DNA of 5,756 bases from Lachnospiraceae bacterium UBA3820 (GTDB lineage: Bacteria; Bacillota; Clostridia; Lachnospirales; Lachnospiraceae): NCBI GenBank assembly GCA_002369325.1, contig DFDU01000033.1, forward strand, positions 1 to 5,756, in the 5' to 3' direction. Both the position numbers and the translations under genes were made by a program. Under the pieces are notes generated by a model that had not been told where the DNA came from, did not search any database, and saw nothing but the letters and a program-made list of their open reading frames with translations. Positions within the stretch are counted from its first letter, which is position 1, and the number at the start of each line of letters is the position of its first letter. Of the stretch, positions 1 through 5,317 are shown one piece after another.

Positions 1-160
1 CAAGTCCTGCGATCATACGAAGTGTAGTAGACTTACCACATCCTGAAGGACCTACGAAGATGATAAATTCCTTATCTTCAATCTCAAGATTAAAGTCCTT
101 AACGGCATTGAAACCGTTTGGGTAAATCTTATAAATATTCTTAAGTGATAAACTAGCCAT
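1..160 (-). CDS. ugpC: Sugar ABC transporter ATP-binding protein, MsmX/UgpC type (N-terminal 53 aa, partial)
   Basis: Cytoplasmic ATPase subunit that powers carbohydrate ABC importers; in Firmicutes one MsmX-type ATPase often serves several sugar transporters. Seen: the reading frame starts at ATG 158-160 and runs off the left edge. Residues 1-10 read MASLSLKNIY, followed by YPNG and AVKDFNLEI, the usual start of the MalK/MsmX/UgpC family. A complete Walker A motif, GPSGCGKST, lies at residues 37-45, followed by TLRMIAGL. The start is fixed by a near-perfect ribosome-binding site (TAAGGAGG on the minus strand, 170-177) nine bases before the ATG. The Walker B, signature and C-terminal regulatory domains lie outside the window, so the exact substrate cannot be told. 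It is separated from the yitT-like gene upstream by 184 bp and probably has its own promoter. The ATPase class is near certain; the choice between msmX and ugpC is a naming matter. Confidence 0.93.
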   Translation of the reverse strand, partial: MASLSLKNIYKIYPNGFNAVKDFNLEIEDKEFIIFVGPSGCGKSTTLRMIAGL

Positions 161-201
161 TTAAATTTTCCTCCTTAGATTAGCTAAATTTTCTGACTCA
201 C

Positions 202-230
202 GATATACCGATTTTACAACAGTTCGCCAA
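202..230 (-). promoter_or_regulatory. Possible sigma-A promoter for the ABC ATPase gene
   Basis: On the minus strand TTGGCG (225-230) and TATATC (202-207) are separated by exactly 17 bases, 42 bases before the start codon. Both hexamers are imperfect. A TTGACA also occurs at 339-344, just after the yitT-like stop codon, but no good -10 lies at the right distance from it. The rest of 181-344 is AT-rich and I see no other clear signal in it. Confidence 0.35.
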
Positions 231-344
231 TAAAAACCATATAACTATTTAACAAATAAGTTTTAAAATTATTGTGTAATTTGTATATTGATTATTTTTC
301 GACATTTATTTTAGATATTTTTTACAATAATTTCACCTTGTCAA

Positions 345-1202
345 CTAGGTAAGTTTTGTGAAACCTTCACCAAAAGCTTCACTTACATCGCTAATGAAAC
401 AGAGGGATTTCGAGTCAATTCGACCTGCCATCTGCTTGATTTTTACAAGTTCTCTGCCCGAAACGACGCACATTATCATTTTTCGTTCTTCGTTTGTGTA
501 TCCTCCTACCACATTTATATATGTCACACCACGTTCAAGCGAATTTACTATATAATCCGAAAGCTCCCTGTGAGCGGATGAAATGATAAAAATAAGCTTC
601 GAACGTTTAAATCCCTTTATAATATTGTCCGACATATGAGTTTCTATTATAAGTGCAATTATGGCATATATACCCTTTACAATTCCGAAAAAGCTTATTG
701 CACATATTATTATAATTCCATCAATAAAAAGCATCATTTCCGGTATCGTAACATATCTGAATTTGCGGCTGAGCATTGTCGAGACCATGTCCACACCACC
801 CGAGGAGGCATCCGAAGCAAGGATAAGCCCAAGGCCCGTTCCCATGAAAAAAGCTCCGATAACAACATTAACCGGAAAGCTGTCGGTTCTTATGTTAATA
901 TTCGGAACAAATGCAAGGAACAAAGAAAGCATAGTCGTTCCATAAACGGTTTTTACAAATGTTGATTTCTCAAACGTTTTATAACCTATTACAAAAAGCG
1001 GTACATTCACTGCAGTATTTACAAGCCACATCGGGATACCGAGAGTATTATTTAATATAACTGCTATACCCGTAACGCCACCGACCACGATTCCAAGCTC
1101 ATTAAAATATATAACCAAAGCAACAGACATAAGAAGCGCGCCTGCTGTAATCATCATATATTGCTTTATATTAATTTTATTGATATTAAAAAAACTCCTC
1201 AT
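345..1202 (-). CDS. YitT family (DUF2179) multipass membrane protein
   Basis: Integral membrane protein of the YitT family; its transported substrate or role is not firmly established. The protein has 285 aa, the usual family length. An N-terminal YitT membrane domain has about five hydrophobic stretches (roughly residues 15-35, 38-52, 58-75, 85-100 and 112-130, plus one at 158-188). It carries the family motifs GGVTGIA at 41-47 and ASSGGVD at 132-138. A C-terminal cytoplasmic DUF2179 domain spans about 200-276 and contains LERGVTYINVVGGYTNEER at 222-240, a degenerate form of the family GRGVT...GAYT pattern. The ATG at 1200-1202 has a poor ribosome-binding site: AAGGTG only two bases upstream, sitting in the loop of a hairpin (1188-1228). 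The next Met pair (residues 16-17) has no ribosome-binding site either, and starting there would leave no leader before the first membrane segment, so I keep the first ATG. It lies 66 bp after the LytR_C gene, possibly in the same transcript. Confidence 0.9.
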   Translation of the reverse strand: MRSFFNINKINIKQYMMITAGALLMSVALVIYFNELGIVVGGVTGIAVILNNTLGIPMWLVNTAVNVPLFVIGYKTFEKSTFVKTVYGTTMLSLFLAFVPNINIRTDSFPVNVVIGAFFMGTGLGLILASDASSGGVDMVSTMLSRKFRYVTIPEMMLFIDGIIIICAISFFGIVKGIYAIIALIIETHMSDNIIKGFKRSKLIFIISSAHRELSDYIVNSLERGVTYINVVGGYTNEERKMIMCVVSGRELVKIKQMAGRIDSKSLCFISDVSEAFGEGFTKLT

Positions 1203-1228
1203 AACACCTTATTATGAAGAGTTTTTTT
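1188..1228 (-). terminator. 17-bp hairpin with A and T tracts across the yitT start: terminator or attenuator
   Basis: The arms 1188-1204 and 1212-1228 pair over 17 positions around a 7-base loop. The single imperfection at 1198/1218 is C-A on the plus strand but G-U in minus-strand RNA, so the leftward transcript folds better. A run of seven T follows the stem on that strand, as in an intrinsic terminator; the flanking seven A could make it bidirectional. It lies 41-81 bases after the LytR_C stop, so it may end that transcript. It also includes the yitT start codon (1200-1202) in its 3' arm, with the AAGGTG ribosome-binding sequence in its loop. Confidence 0.6.
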
Positions 1229-1268
1229 ACATTTATTCATATTTAAAGAGCCATTTTTTCAGCATGTT

Positions 1269-1826
1269 TTACTGTCCGTCATTATCAGCCGAGCCGATGA
1301 TAATAACTATATCATAAGCATTTGTATCTACCGACACTCCTTCAGTAACATTTCCTACTTCATAGCTTGCACCGTTAAAATATTGAACAAGATCCTGACC
1401 TACGCCTTCTTCTTTTGCTACAATTCTTGTTGTTTCCTGAAGCGTTGAGAAATCGGAAGCCGTTGTCTCGGTATATCCGTATTCATTAAGCTTTCCGCAC
1501 CATCTTCCCGCAAGCCCGCTTACATCGGTACTGTTTAACACGAGAATATTTTTGTTGTAAGAAGTTCCGTCTGCCGGCGCAGGTGCTTCGGTAACAACCT
1601 CCTCAGTTGCCTCGGTTGCCGTTTCATAAAGCAAATCATCATGTGCTTCGGCTTCGGTAAGAACATTATCGCTTACCGTTGTCGTAGGAGTTTTCTCCTT
1701 CTTATCTGTTTTTGCTACCTTTATAACAAAGAAAATTCCAAATCCTATAATAACGATTCCAAGCAATATAACTACAGCTTTAAGCAATATGGAAAAGAAT
1801 AATCCTGCTGCACTTTGTTTCTTCAT
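1269..1826 (-). CDS. Membrane-anchored LytR C-terminal (LytR_C) domain protein
   Basis: A 185-aa protein with a short cytoplasmic start (MKKQSAAG), one strongly hydrophobic segment at about 11-36 and a basic stop-transfer patch (KVAKTDKKEK, 36-45). A low-complexity Thr/Glu/Ala/Pro linker follows (46-88), then a domain at about 92-180 matching LytR_C: NILVLNSTDVSGLAG, then KLNEYGY, and YDIVIIIGS near the end. This topology (inside N terminus, linker and domain outside) is common for LytR_C proteins in Firmicutes. In LCP cell-wall ligases the same domain follows the catalytic LCP domain, which is absent here, so no enzymatic role is implied; an envelope role is an inference. The start is supported by GGAGGT (1835-1840), nine bases before ATG 1824-1826. 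Those bases lie in a small palindrome (1831-1846). A good promoter lies directly upstream. Confidence 0.8.
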   Translation of the reverse strand: MKKQSAAGLFFSILLKAVVILLGIVIIGFGIFFVIKVAKTDKKEKTPTTTVSDNVLTEAEAHDDLLYETATEATEEVVTEAPAPADGTSYNKNILVLNSTDVSGLAGRWCGKLNEYGYTETTASDFSTLQETTRIVAKEEGVGQDLVQYFNGASYEVGNVTEGVSVDTNAYDIVIIIGSADNDGQ

Positions 1827-1859
1827 GGGAATTTACCTCCGTAAATTTCTGTATTTTGT

Positions 1860-1888
1860 AGTATAACAAAGAAGTTTGTATTTTTCAA
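1860..1888 (-). promoter_or_regulatory. Sigma-A promoter for the LytR_C gene
   Basis: Minus strand TTGAAA (1883-1888), a 17-base spacer, then TATACT (1860-1865). Both hexamers are 5/6 matches to consensus at ideal spacing, and the -10 lies 34 bases before the start codon. It overlaps the rightward promoter elements for the SDR gene. Confidence 0.7.
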
Positions 1889-1905
1889 CTGTTTTGGTAT
1901 ATAAT
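1876..1905 (+). promoter_or_regulatory. Sigma-A promoter for the SDR gene
   Basis: A perfect TATAAT occurs at 1900-1905, about 80 bases before the SDR start. The -35 is weak: TTGTAT at 1876-1881 with an 18-base spacer. It lies interleaved with the leftward promoter, so the two probably compete for polymerase. Confidence 0.5.
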
Positions 1906-1918
1906 GAGTGCATGTAAA

Positions 1919-1957
1919 GTGCAAATCAGGCCGTCTGCACCAAAGATGCCTGTATTT
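1919..1957 (+). promoter_or_regulatory. Possible structured 5' leader of the SDR mRNA
   Basis: Two complementary pairs are interleaved: GTGC (1919-1922) with GCAC (1937-1940), and AAATCAGGC (1923-1931) with GCCTGTATTT (1948-1957, one bulged T). The order gives pseudoknot topology or two alternative folds, between the promoter and the ribosome-binding site. It matches no riboswitch class that I recognise and could be chance. Confidence 0.25.
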
Positions 1958-1985
1958 AAGATTAAAAAACAAAAAGGAGTCCGTA

Positions 1986-2711
1986 ATGAAAACTGCCATA
2001 ATAACAGGGGCCTCACGCGGCATCGGGCGCGCCTGTGCCATAGAGCTTTCAAAAGATTATGATTTAATAGCCATATGCTGTGAAAAAAATACCGATATGC
2101 TAAACGAAACCGCAAAAGCGATTGCCGAAAACAAATGCGATGTCATGACATTTACCGGAGATATATCAAATTACGAATTTGTTTCCGATATGGTAAATTC
2201 CGTTATTGAAAAATGCGGACATATAGATACGCTTATAAACAATGCCGGCATAGCTTTAATAGGTCTTTTTACCGATACAAGTCCGAATGACTGGAAAAAG
2301 GTTATTGACAACAATCTTACTTCGGTATATAACACCTGTCACACGGTAGTTCCTCATATGATACACGAAAAAAGCGGAAAAATCATAAATGTTTCATCCG
2401 TTTGGGGCCTGGTAGGTGCATCCTGTGAGGTTGCATACTCCGCTTCAAAGGGTGCCATCATCAATTTCACAAAGGCCCTTGCCAAGGAGCTTGCGCCAAG
2501 CGGAATATCCGTAAATGCGGCTGCCTTCGGTGCTGTAGATACCGATATGAATGCCTGTCTTACCGATGAAGATAAAGCAGCCCTTTGCGAAGAAATTCCT
2601 TACGGCCGCATGGCCACAATCACCGAAGCCGGTCAATTCATAAGAAAGCTGATCGAAATGCCCGGGTATTTCACCGGCGAAGTTGTCAAATTTGACGGCG
2701 CATGGATTTAA
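1986..2711 (+). CDS. SDR-family NAD(P)-dependent oxidoreductase (FabG/YmfI-like)
   Basis: Cytoplasmic short-chain dehydrogenase/reductase of 241 aa, a typical classical SDR length. Seen: the cofactor motif TGASRGIG at 7-14, GDI at 58-60, NNAG at 85-88, and the catalytic tetrad N110, S138, Y151 and K155 (YSASK). The TGxxxGIG form with a following Arg fits NADP(H) preference. The C-terminal part (DTDMNACLTDEDK, EEIPYGRMAT, ending TGEVVKFDGAWI) resembles FabG-type 3-oxoacyl-ACP reductases and the Firmicutes YmfI group, reported as EF-P 5-aminopentanone reductases; I cannot choose between them. Two oddities are FG at 181-182 where the family usually has PG, and FDGAW where VDGGW is typical. The start is set by AGGAG (1975-1979), six bases before the ATG. 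An in-frame upstream ATG at 1908 lies almost at the expected transcription start and lacks a ribosome-binding site. No fatty-acid genes are adjacent. Confidence 0.88.
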   Translation: MKTAIITGASRGIGRACAIELSKDYDLIAICCEKNTDMLNETAKAIAENKCDVMTFTGDISNYEFVSDMVNSVIEKCGHIDTLINNAGIALIGLFTDTSPNDWKKVIDNNLTSVYNTCHTVVPHMIHEKSGKIINVSSVWGLVGASCEVAYSASKGAIINFTKALAKELAPSGISVNAAAFGAVDTDMNACLTDEDKAALCEEIPYGRMATITEAGQFIRKLIEMPGYFTGEVVKFDGAWI

Positions 2712-2734
2712 ACTTCTGTTTACCGCAATAACAT

Positions 2735-2758
2735 CGGTATCATATTGTGCCGTTTTTT
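2735..2758 (+). terminator. Probable intrinsic terminator of the SDR gene
   Basis: CGGTA (2735-2739) pairs with TGCCG (2748-2752), including one G-U pair, over an 8-base loop, and is followed at once by six T (2753-2758). The stem is short but well placed, 24 bases after the stop codon. Confidence 0.45.
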
Positions 2759-2768
2759 CGCTACTGAC

Positions 2769-3050
2769 ATGAATGCTTCTGCTGACAGATTTAATATATG
2801 TCTTATATGACGTAAGTAAAACACAGTGGGTAGCTATAACGTATCGTCAATTTGCTAAATCAGTACACTCAATTCTTGTTATTTGCTTTGAAATTGATAA
2901 ACTCGCTTTCGCTCAAACATATCAATTTCAAAGCAAATACCTGCGAATTCTCGTTGCTGATTTAACGCAAATCGGATAATGTTATAGCTACCCACTGTGT
3001 TTTATTTACGTCATATCTAATTTCTTGATTCTGTCAGCAGAATTCTTCAT
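2769..3050. repeat. 282-bp imperfect palindrome, MITE-like element
   Basis: The whole stretch folds back around a centre near 2909. Matched blocks from outside in are ATGAA (2769-2773/3046-3050), a 12-bp block (2777-2788/3031-3042), a 36-bp block with one mismatch (2805-2840/2981-3016), an 8-bp block (2856-2863/2957-2964) and a perfect 19-bp stem (2881-2899/2920-2938) around a 20-base loop. The linkers between blocks differ in sequence but keep nearly equal lengths. There is no transposase, so it could be a non-autonomous element (MITE) or a large RNA/DNA hairpin. It separates the SDR gene from the Rhs remnants. No clear target-site duplication flanks it. This fills most of the gap between 2712 and 3062; short reading frames through it are by-products of the repeat. 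Confidence 0.8.
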
Positions 3051-3226
3051 ATAGATAGCTACATGCCCCAACGGATCAACATAGTTTACAGGATTATTCT
3101 CTGCATATGCATAGCGGTTAAGGCTTTGTGGATTTGTTATATCACCAAGGTATGTATCAGGCGTGTTAAATCTTCATACAGAAGTGTCATAGTATCTTGA
3201 CCTTAGGTATTCTAAGCCTGTTATCT
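3006..3226 (-). pseudogene. Broken second copy of the Rhs core end (orphan tip junction)
   Basis: Reading leftward from about 3226, the frame gives TGLEYLRSRYYD, then FNTPDTYLGDITNPQS, LNRYAYAENNPVNYVDP and LGH. This is the C-terminal end of the Rhs-associated core, which normally precedes a variable toxin. A TGA at 3174-3176 replaces the conserved Gly codon of the VGRF motif, and no start codon is present. The 161 bp at 3063-3223 are about 89% identical by eye to 4905-5065. After DPLGH the frame continues for about 18 codons (VAIYMKNSADR...) into the right arm of the palindrome and stops at TAA 3006-3008. Any toxin domain it once carried is gone. It is probably a displaced tip cassette cut by the palindromic element. 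Confidence 0.8.
3063..3223 (-). repeat. Direct repeat, copy 1 of the Rhs core end
   Basis: 161 bp matching 4905-5065 in the same orientation without gaps, with about 18 differences by eye. A cluster of differences at 3175-3182 includes the premature stop. The two copies bracket the toxin-immunity pair, so recombination between them would delete or circularise about 1.84 kb. Confidence 0.85.
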
Positions 3227-3285
3227 TTTTTATTTTTCATAAATCAAAAAAACAAAATAATAATCAAATAAAAATCATCTTATTT

Positions 3286-3714
3286 TTAATAAATTTCAAC
3301 ATACAAATTTTTTTCATCAAAAACGTAAAAAACTTTTTTGATGGCGTTAATTATTTCAGAATTATTACGTAAGTAATATAAATACTCAATCAGTTTATTT
3401 TTTTCATTAGTTTTAGCAAAACATTTTTTTCTTAAATTATATATCTGTTGAGGTATGTCCTTTATTTCTTTTCCAGTTTTTTTTATAATAAATTCATCAA
3501 AATCATATTCATCAGAAATAAAAAACTCAAATTGATAAAGTTCCATTCGTTTATTATCCTTAATATAATATGGGACAATTATACAATTATTAATTTCTAT
3601 TTTGTTATTGTAATCCAATCCTAAAATATTTATTAAATCCATCAATCTAATATAAATTTCATTTTGAATAATAATATATTCTGTTATTTCTTTTATATTT
3701 GTTATTTTAATCAT
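3286..3714 (-). CDS. Putative immunity protein paired with the Rhs toxin
   Basis: A 142-aa protein of no family I recognise. It is called immunity by position: it directly follows the toxin reading frame on the same strand. Its ribosome-binding site GAGGTG (3719-3724) overlaps the toxin stop codon TGA (3723-3725), and only eight bases separate that stop from the ATG (3712-3714), which suggests translational coupling. It has no signal peptide or clear membrane segment, as expected for a cytoplasmic inhibitor of a nuclease. It is rich in Ile, Asn, Lys, Tyr and Glu, with an acidic patch (DEYDFDEF) around residues 68-75 and a Lys-rich C-terminal half. It is much longer than the classical colicin E5 immunity protein (about 83 aa) and shows no obvious likeness to it. 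GC content is about 20% in two sample lines, far below the left half of the window. Confidence 0.65.
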   Translation of the reverse strand: MIKITNIKEITEYIIIQNEIYIRLMDLINILGLDYNNKIEINNCIIVPYYIKDNKRMELYQFEFFISDEYDFDEFIIKKTGKEIKDIPQQIYNLRKKCFAKTNEKNKLIEYLYYLRNNSEIINAIKKVFYVFDEKNLYVEIY

Positions 3715-3722
3715 TTTTCACC

Positions 3723-5243
3723 TCAGTTTGATATATATGGATTAATTATGCTATTATCAGGTATCCACATATCTGGATTAATATTATCACTAATCTGAAC
3801 AATTTCCTTAGTAATATTATCAATAATAACATATGAACCTTGTTTAGTATAAAAAACTGTTGCTTTATTACCTGTTGCTTTATTTATACTTTCTCTTATA
3901 GTGTATGGATTATCAACAGTATCTTTTATCAAATCCTCAGTCCATCCTCTATTTTGCATTTGATTTAGTAGTTTTTGATATGATTTAGTAGTACTTCCAA
4001 AAACCAAATCCGAACTATTAATTGAATCATCCACACCATCATTTACCATACCTGTATAACTACTTATGGAATTAGTACGTGGATATTCTACGGCATATTG
4101 TTGTGGCTGATATGATACTGCCCCTGTTATTACAGAATAAACGCTTATAGTATTAAATGTTTCTTCTGCACTATCATATACATCTTTACTAACACCTAAA
4201 CCATCCCTAAGATAATTTTTTCCTGTATATTCTTCGACAGCATCAGATGTATTCATGAGCATTCCTGCACTGCTTGTAGCCTGAATGCCATAACCTATTG
4301 CATTGCCTGTGTAATTTACTATTGCAGGATATGCATATCCTGCCGTCTCAGCAAACATAGGCATCTGACTGTATATCATTGACGATGTATACTGACCGGC
4401 ATATGGAGCAACTATAAAAGACAATCCGTTTATACCAACCATTGTCGATTTGTCATAAATTATTTCTTGTTTTCTTAAACTTTCTGATTTATCACATAAA
4501 TCTTTCTTTTGCTGTTCAAGCTTAAGTATATCATCTATTAAACGATTTCCATACGCTTTCCTATTAAATTTTATTCCTATATCTCTTGTACCGCCATGTG
4601 TAAATAAATCAAGTCCCGGAATGTAATTATCATTTTGATACATCAAGTTGTATTGAGTCACATCAAACATTTGGCGCTTTACAATATCAGATATTTGGTC
4701 TTTTACTTTATCATTCTTTAAACCTACTGAATAAGAACTACCCTTACTTGCTGCTGTATATCCGGCCCAAAAAGCAACTCCTGCTGCGGCAGGACCTCCA
4801 GCCGCAATTACACCTGCAGCAATAGCCGCTCCACCTACTGCACTTATTATTTCGCCCGCATGCTCTTTTACCTTTTTACCAAGCTTCTTCAACCACTTAG
4901 GTAAATGTCCCGACGGATCAACATAGTTTACAGGATTATTTTCTACATAAGCATAGCGGTTAAAACTTTGTGGATTTGTTATATCCCCAAGGTATGTATC
5001 AGGCGTGTTAAATCTTCCTACTTCACTGTCATAGTATCTTGCCCTCAGGTACTCCAATCCTGTTACGGGACTTGTCTCTTCTGCATTATAGCCATAAAAG
5101 CTTTCGTAGGCATTTGAACCATAGGTTACATTTCCGTATCCGTCATATGTATATGATGCTTTTAATTCTGACTTTTCATCTATTAGCTGTGCTACCGAAC
5201 CACGACCGTCATATATATAATAATTATATAACGGCGCAGCTAT
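3723..5243 (-). CDS. Orphan Rhs tip: RHS core end plus colicin E5-like C-terminal toxin
   Basis: A 506-codon open frame bounded upstream by TAG 5244-5246. It opens with YD-repeat sequence (YIYDGRGSVAQL, then YTYDGYGNV) and continues with TGLEYLRARYYD, GRFNTPDTYLGD and VNYVDPSGH, which is the Rhs-associated core end where polymorphic toxins begin. Then come a Gly/Ala-rich hydrophobic stretch (about residues 130-167) and a linker of about 240 residues. The C-terminal ~90 residues include QMQNRGWTEDLIKDTVDNP, ATVFYTKQGSYVIIDN and IVQISDNINP, then WIPD. This pattern resembles the colicin E5 ribonuclease domain, which cuts anticodons of tRNAs bearing queuosine (Tyr, His, Asn, Asp); the match is from memory. 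No ATG occurs in the first ~190 codons; the TTG at 5055-5057 lies inside the conserved core and is not a credible start. With no signal peptide, shell repeats or start, this is a displaced tip, not a complete rhs gene. Confidence 0.72.
   Translation of the reverse strand: MAAPLYNYYIYDGRGSVAQLIDEKSELKASYTYDGYGNVTYGSNAYESFYGYNAEETSPVTGLEYLRARYYDSEVGRFNTPDTYLGDITNPQSFNRYAYVENNPVNYVDPSGHLPKWLKKLGKKVKEHAGEIISAVGGAAIAAGVIAAGGPAAAGVAFWAGYTAASKGSSYSVGLKNDKVKDQISDIVKRQMFDVTQYNLMYQNDNYIPGLDLFTHGGTRDIGIKFNRKAYGNRLIDDILKLEQQKKDLCDKSESLRKQEIIYDKSTMVGINGLSFIVAPYAGQYTSSMIYSQMPMFAETAGYAYPAIVNYTGNAIGYGIQATSSAGMLMNTSDAVEEYTGKNYLRDGLGVSKDVYDSAEETFNTISVYSVITGAVSYQPQQYAVEYPRTNSISSYTGMVNDGVDDSINSSDLVFGSTTKSYQKLLNQMQNRGWTEDLIKDTVDNPYTIRESINKATGNKATVFYTKQGSYVIIDNITKEIVQISDNINPDMWIPDNSIINPYISN
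4905..5065 (-). repeat. Direct repeat, copy 2 of the Rhs core end
   Basis: The intact copy of the 161-bp core-end repeat also seen at 3063-3223. It encodes the stretch from about VTGLEYL to DPSGH. It is the conserved segment through which Rhs tips are thought to recombine. Confidence 0.85.
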
Positions 5244-5317
5244 CTACCCATTATCAGATTCAGCAAATACACTTCCTGCTGTATAACTTGTGAATGGTGG
5301 TGCTAAGGTATTGACAA

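Noticed and set aside
358..965. Rightward open frames at 358-555, 636-965 and 661-945
   Set aside because: They lie antisense to the YitT-family gene, lack ribosome-binding sites and read as low-quality protein; they mirror the real gene.
1908..1985. Upstream in-frame ATG at 1908 as SDR start
   Set aside because: It adds 26 residues unlike SDR proteins, has no ribosome-binding site and sits about where transcription should begin; ATG 1986 has AGGAG at good spacing and begins directly before the TGxxxGIG motif.
1823..2115. Leftward open frames across the divergent promoter region and SDR start
   Set aside because: They overlap promoters and the SDR N terminus on the opposite strand and resemble no protein.
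2445..2636. Leftward 63-codon open frame inside the SDR gene
   Set aside because: Antisense to clearly conserved SDR coding sequence.
2773..2979. Rightward 68-codon open frame through the palindrome
   Set aside because: It crosses both arms of the inverted repeat, has no ribosome-binding site and encodes no recognisable protein.
2760..3062. GCTAC at 2760-2764 and 3058-3062 as a target-site duplication of the palindrome
   Set aside because: Only five bases, and not adjacent to the repeat ends (4 bp away on the left, 7 bp on the right).
3227..3285. AT-rich hairpin (TAAAAAT/ATTTTTA) after the immunity gene as a terminator
   Set aside because: The stem is all A-T with no GC pairs in a very AT-rich stretch, so it cannot be told from chance; otherwise I see nothing in this gap.
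4905..5293. Rightward open frames at 4905-5117 and 5039-5293
   Set aside because: Antisense to the Rhs core end, whose conserved motifs fix the leftward reading.
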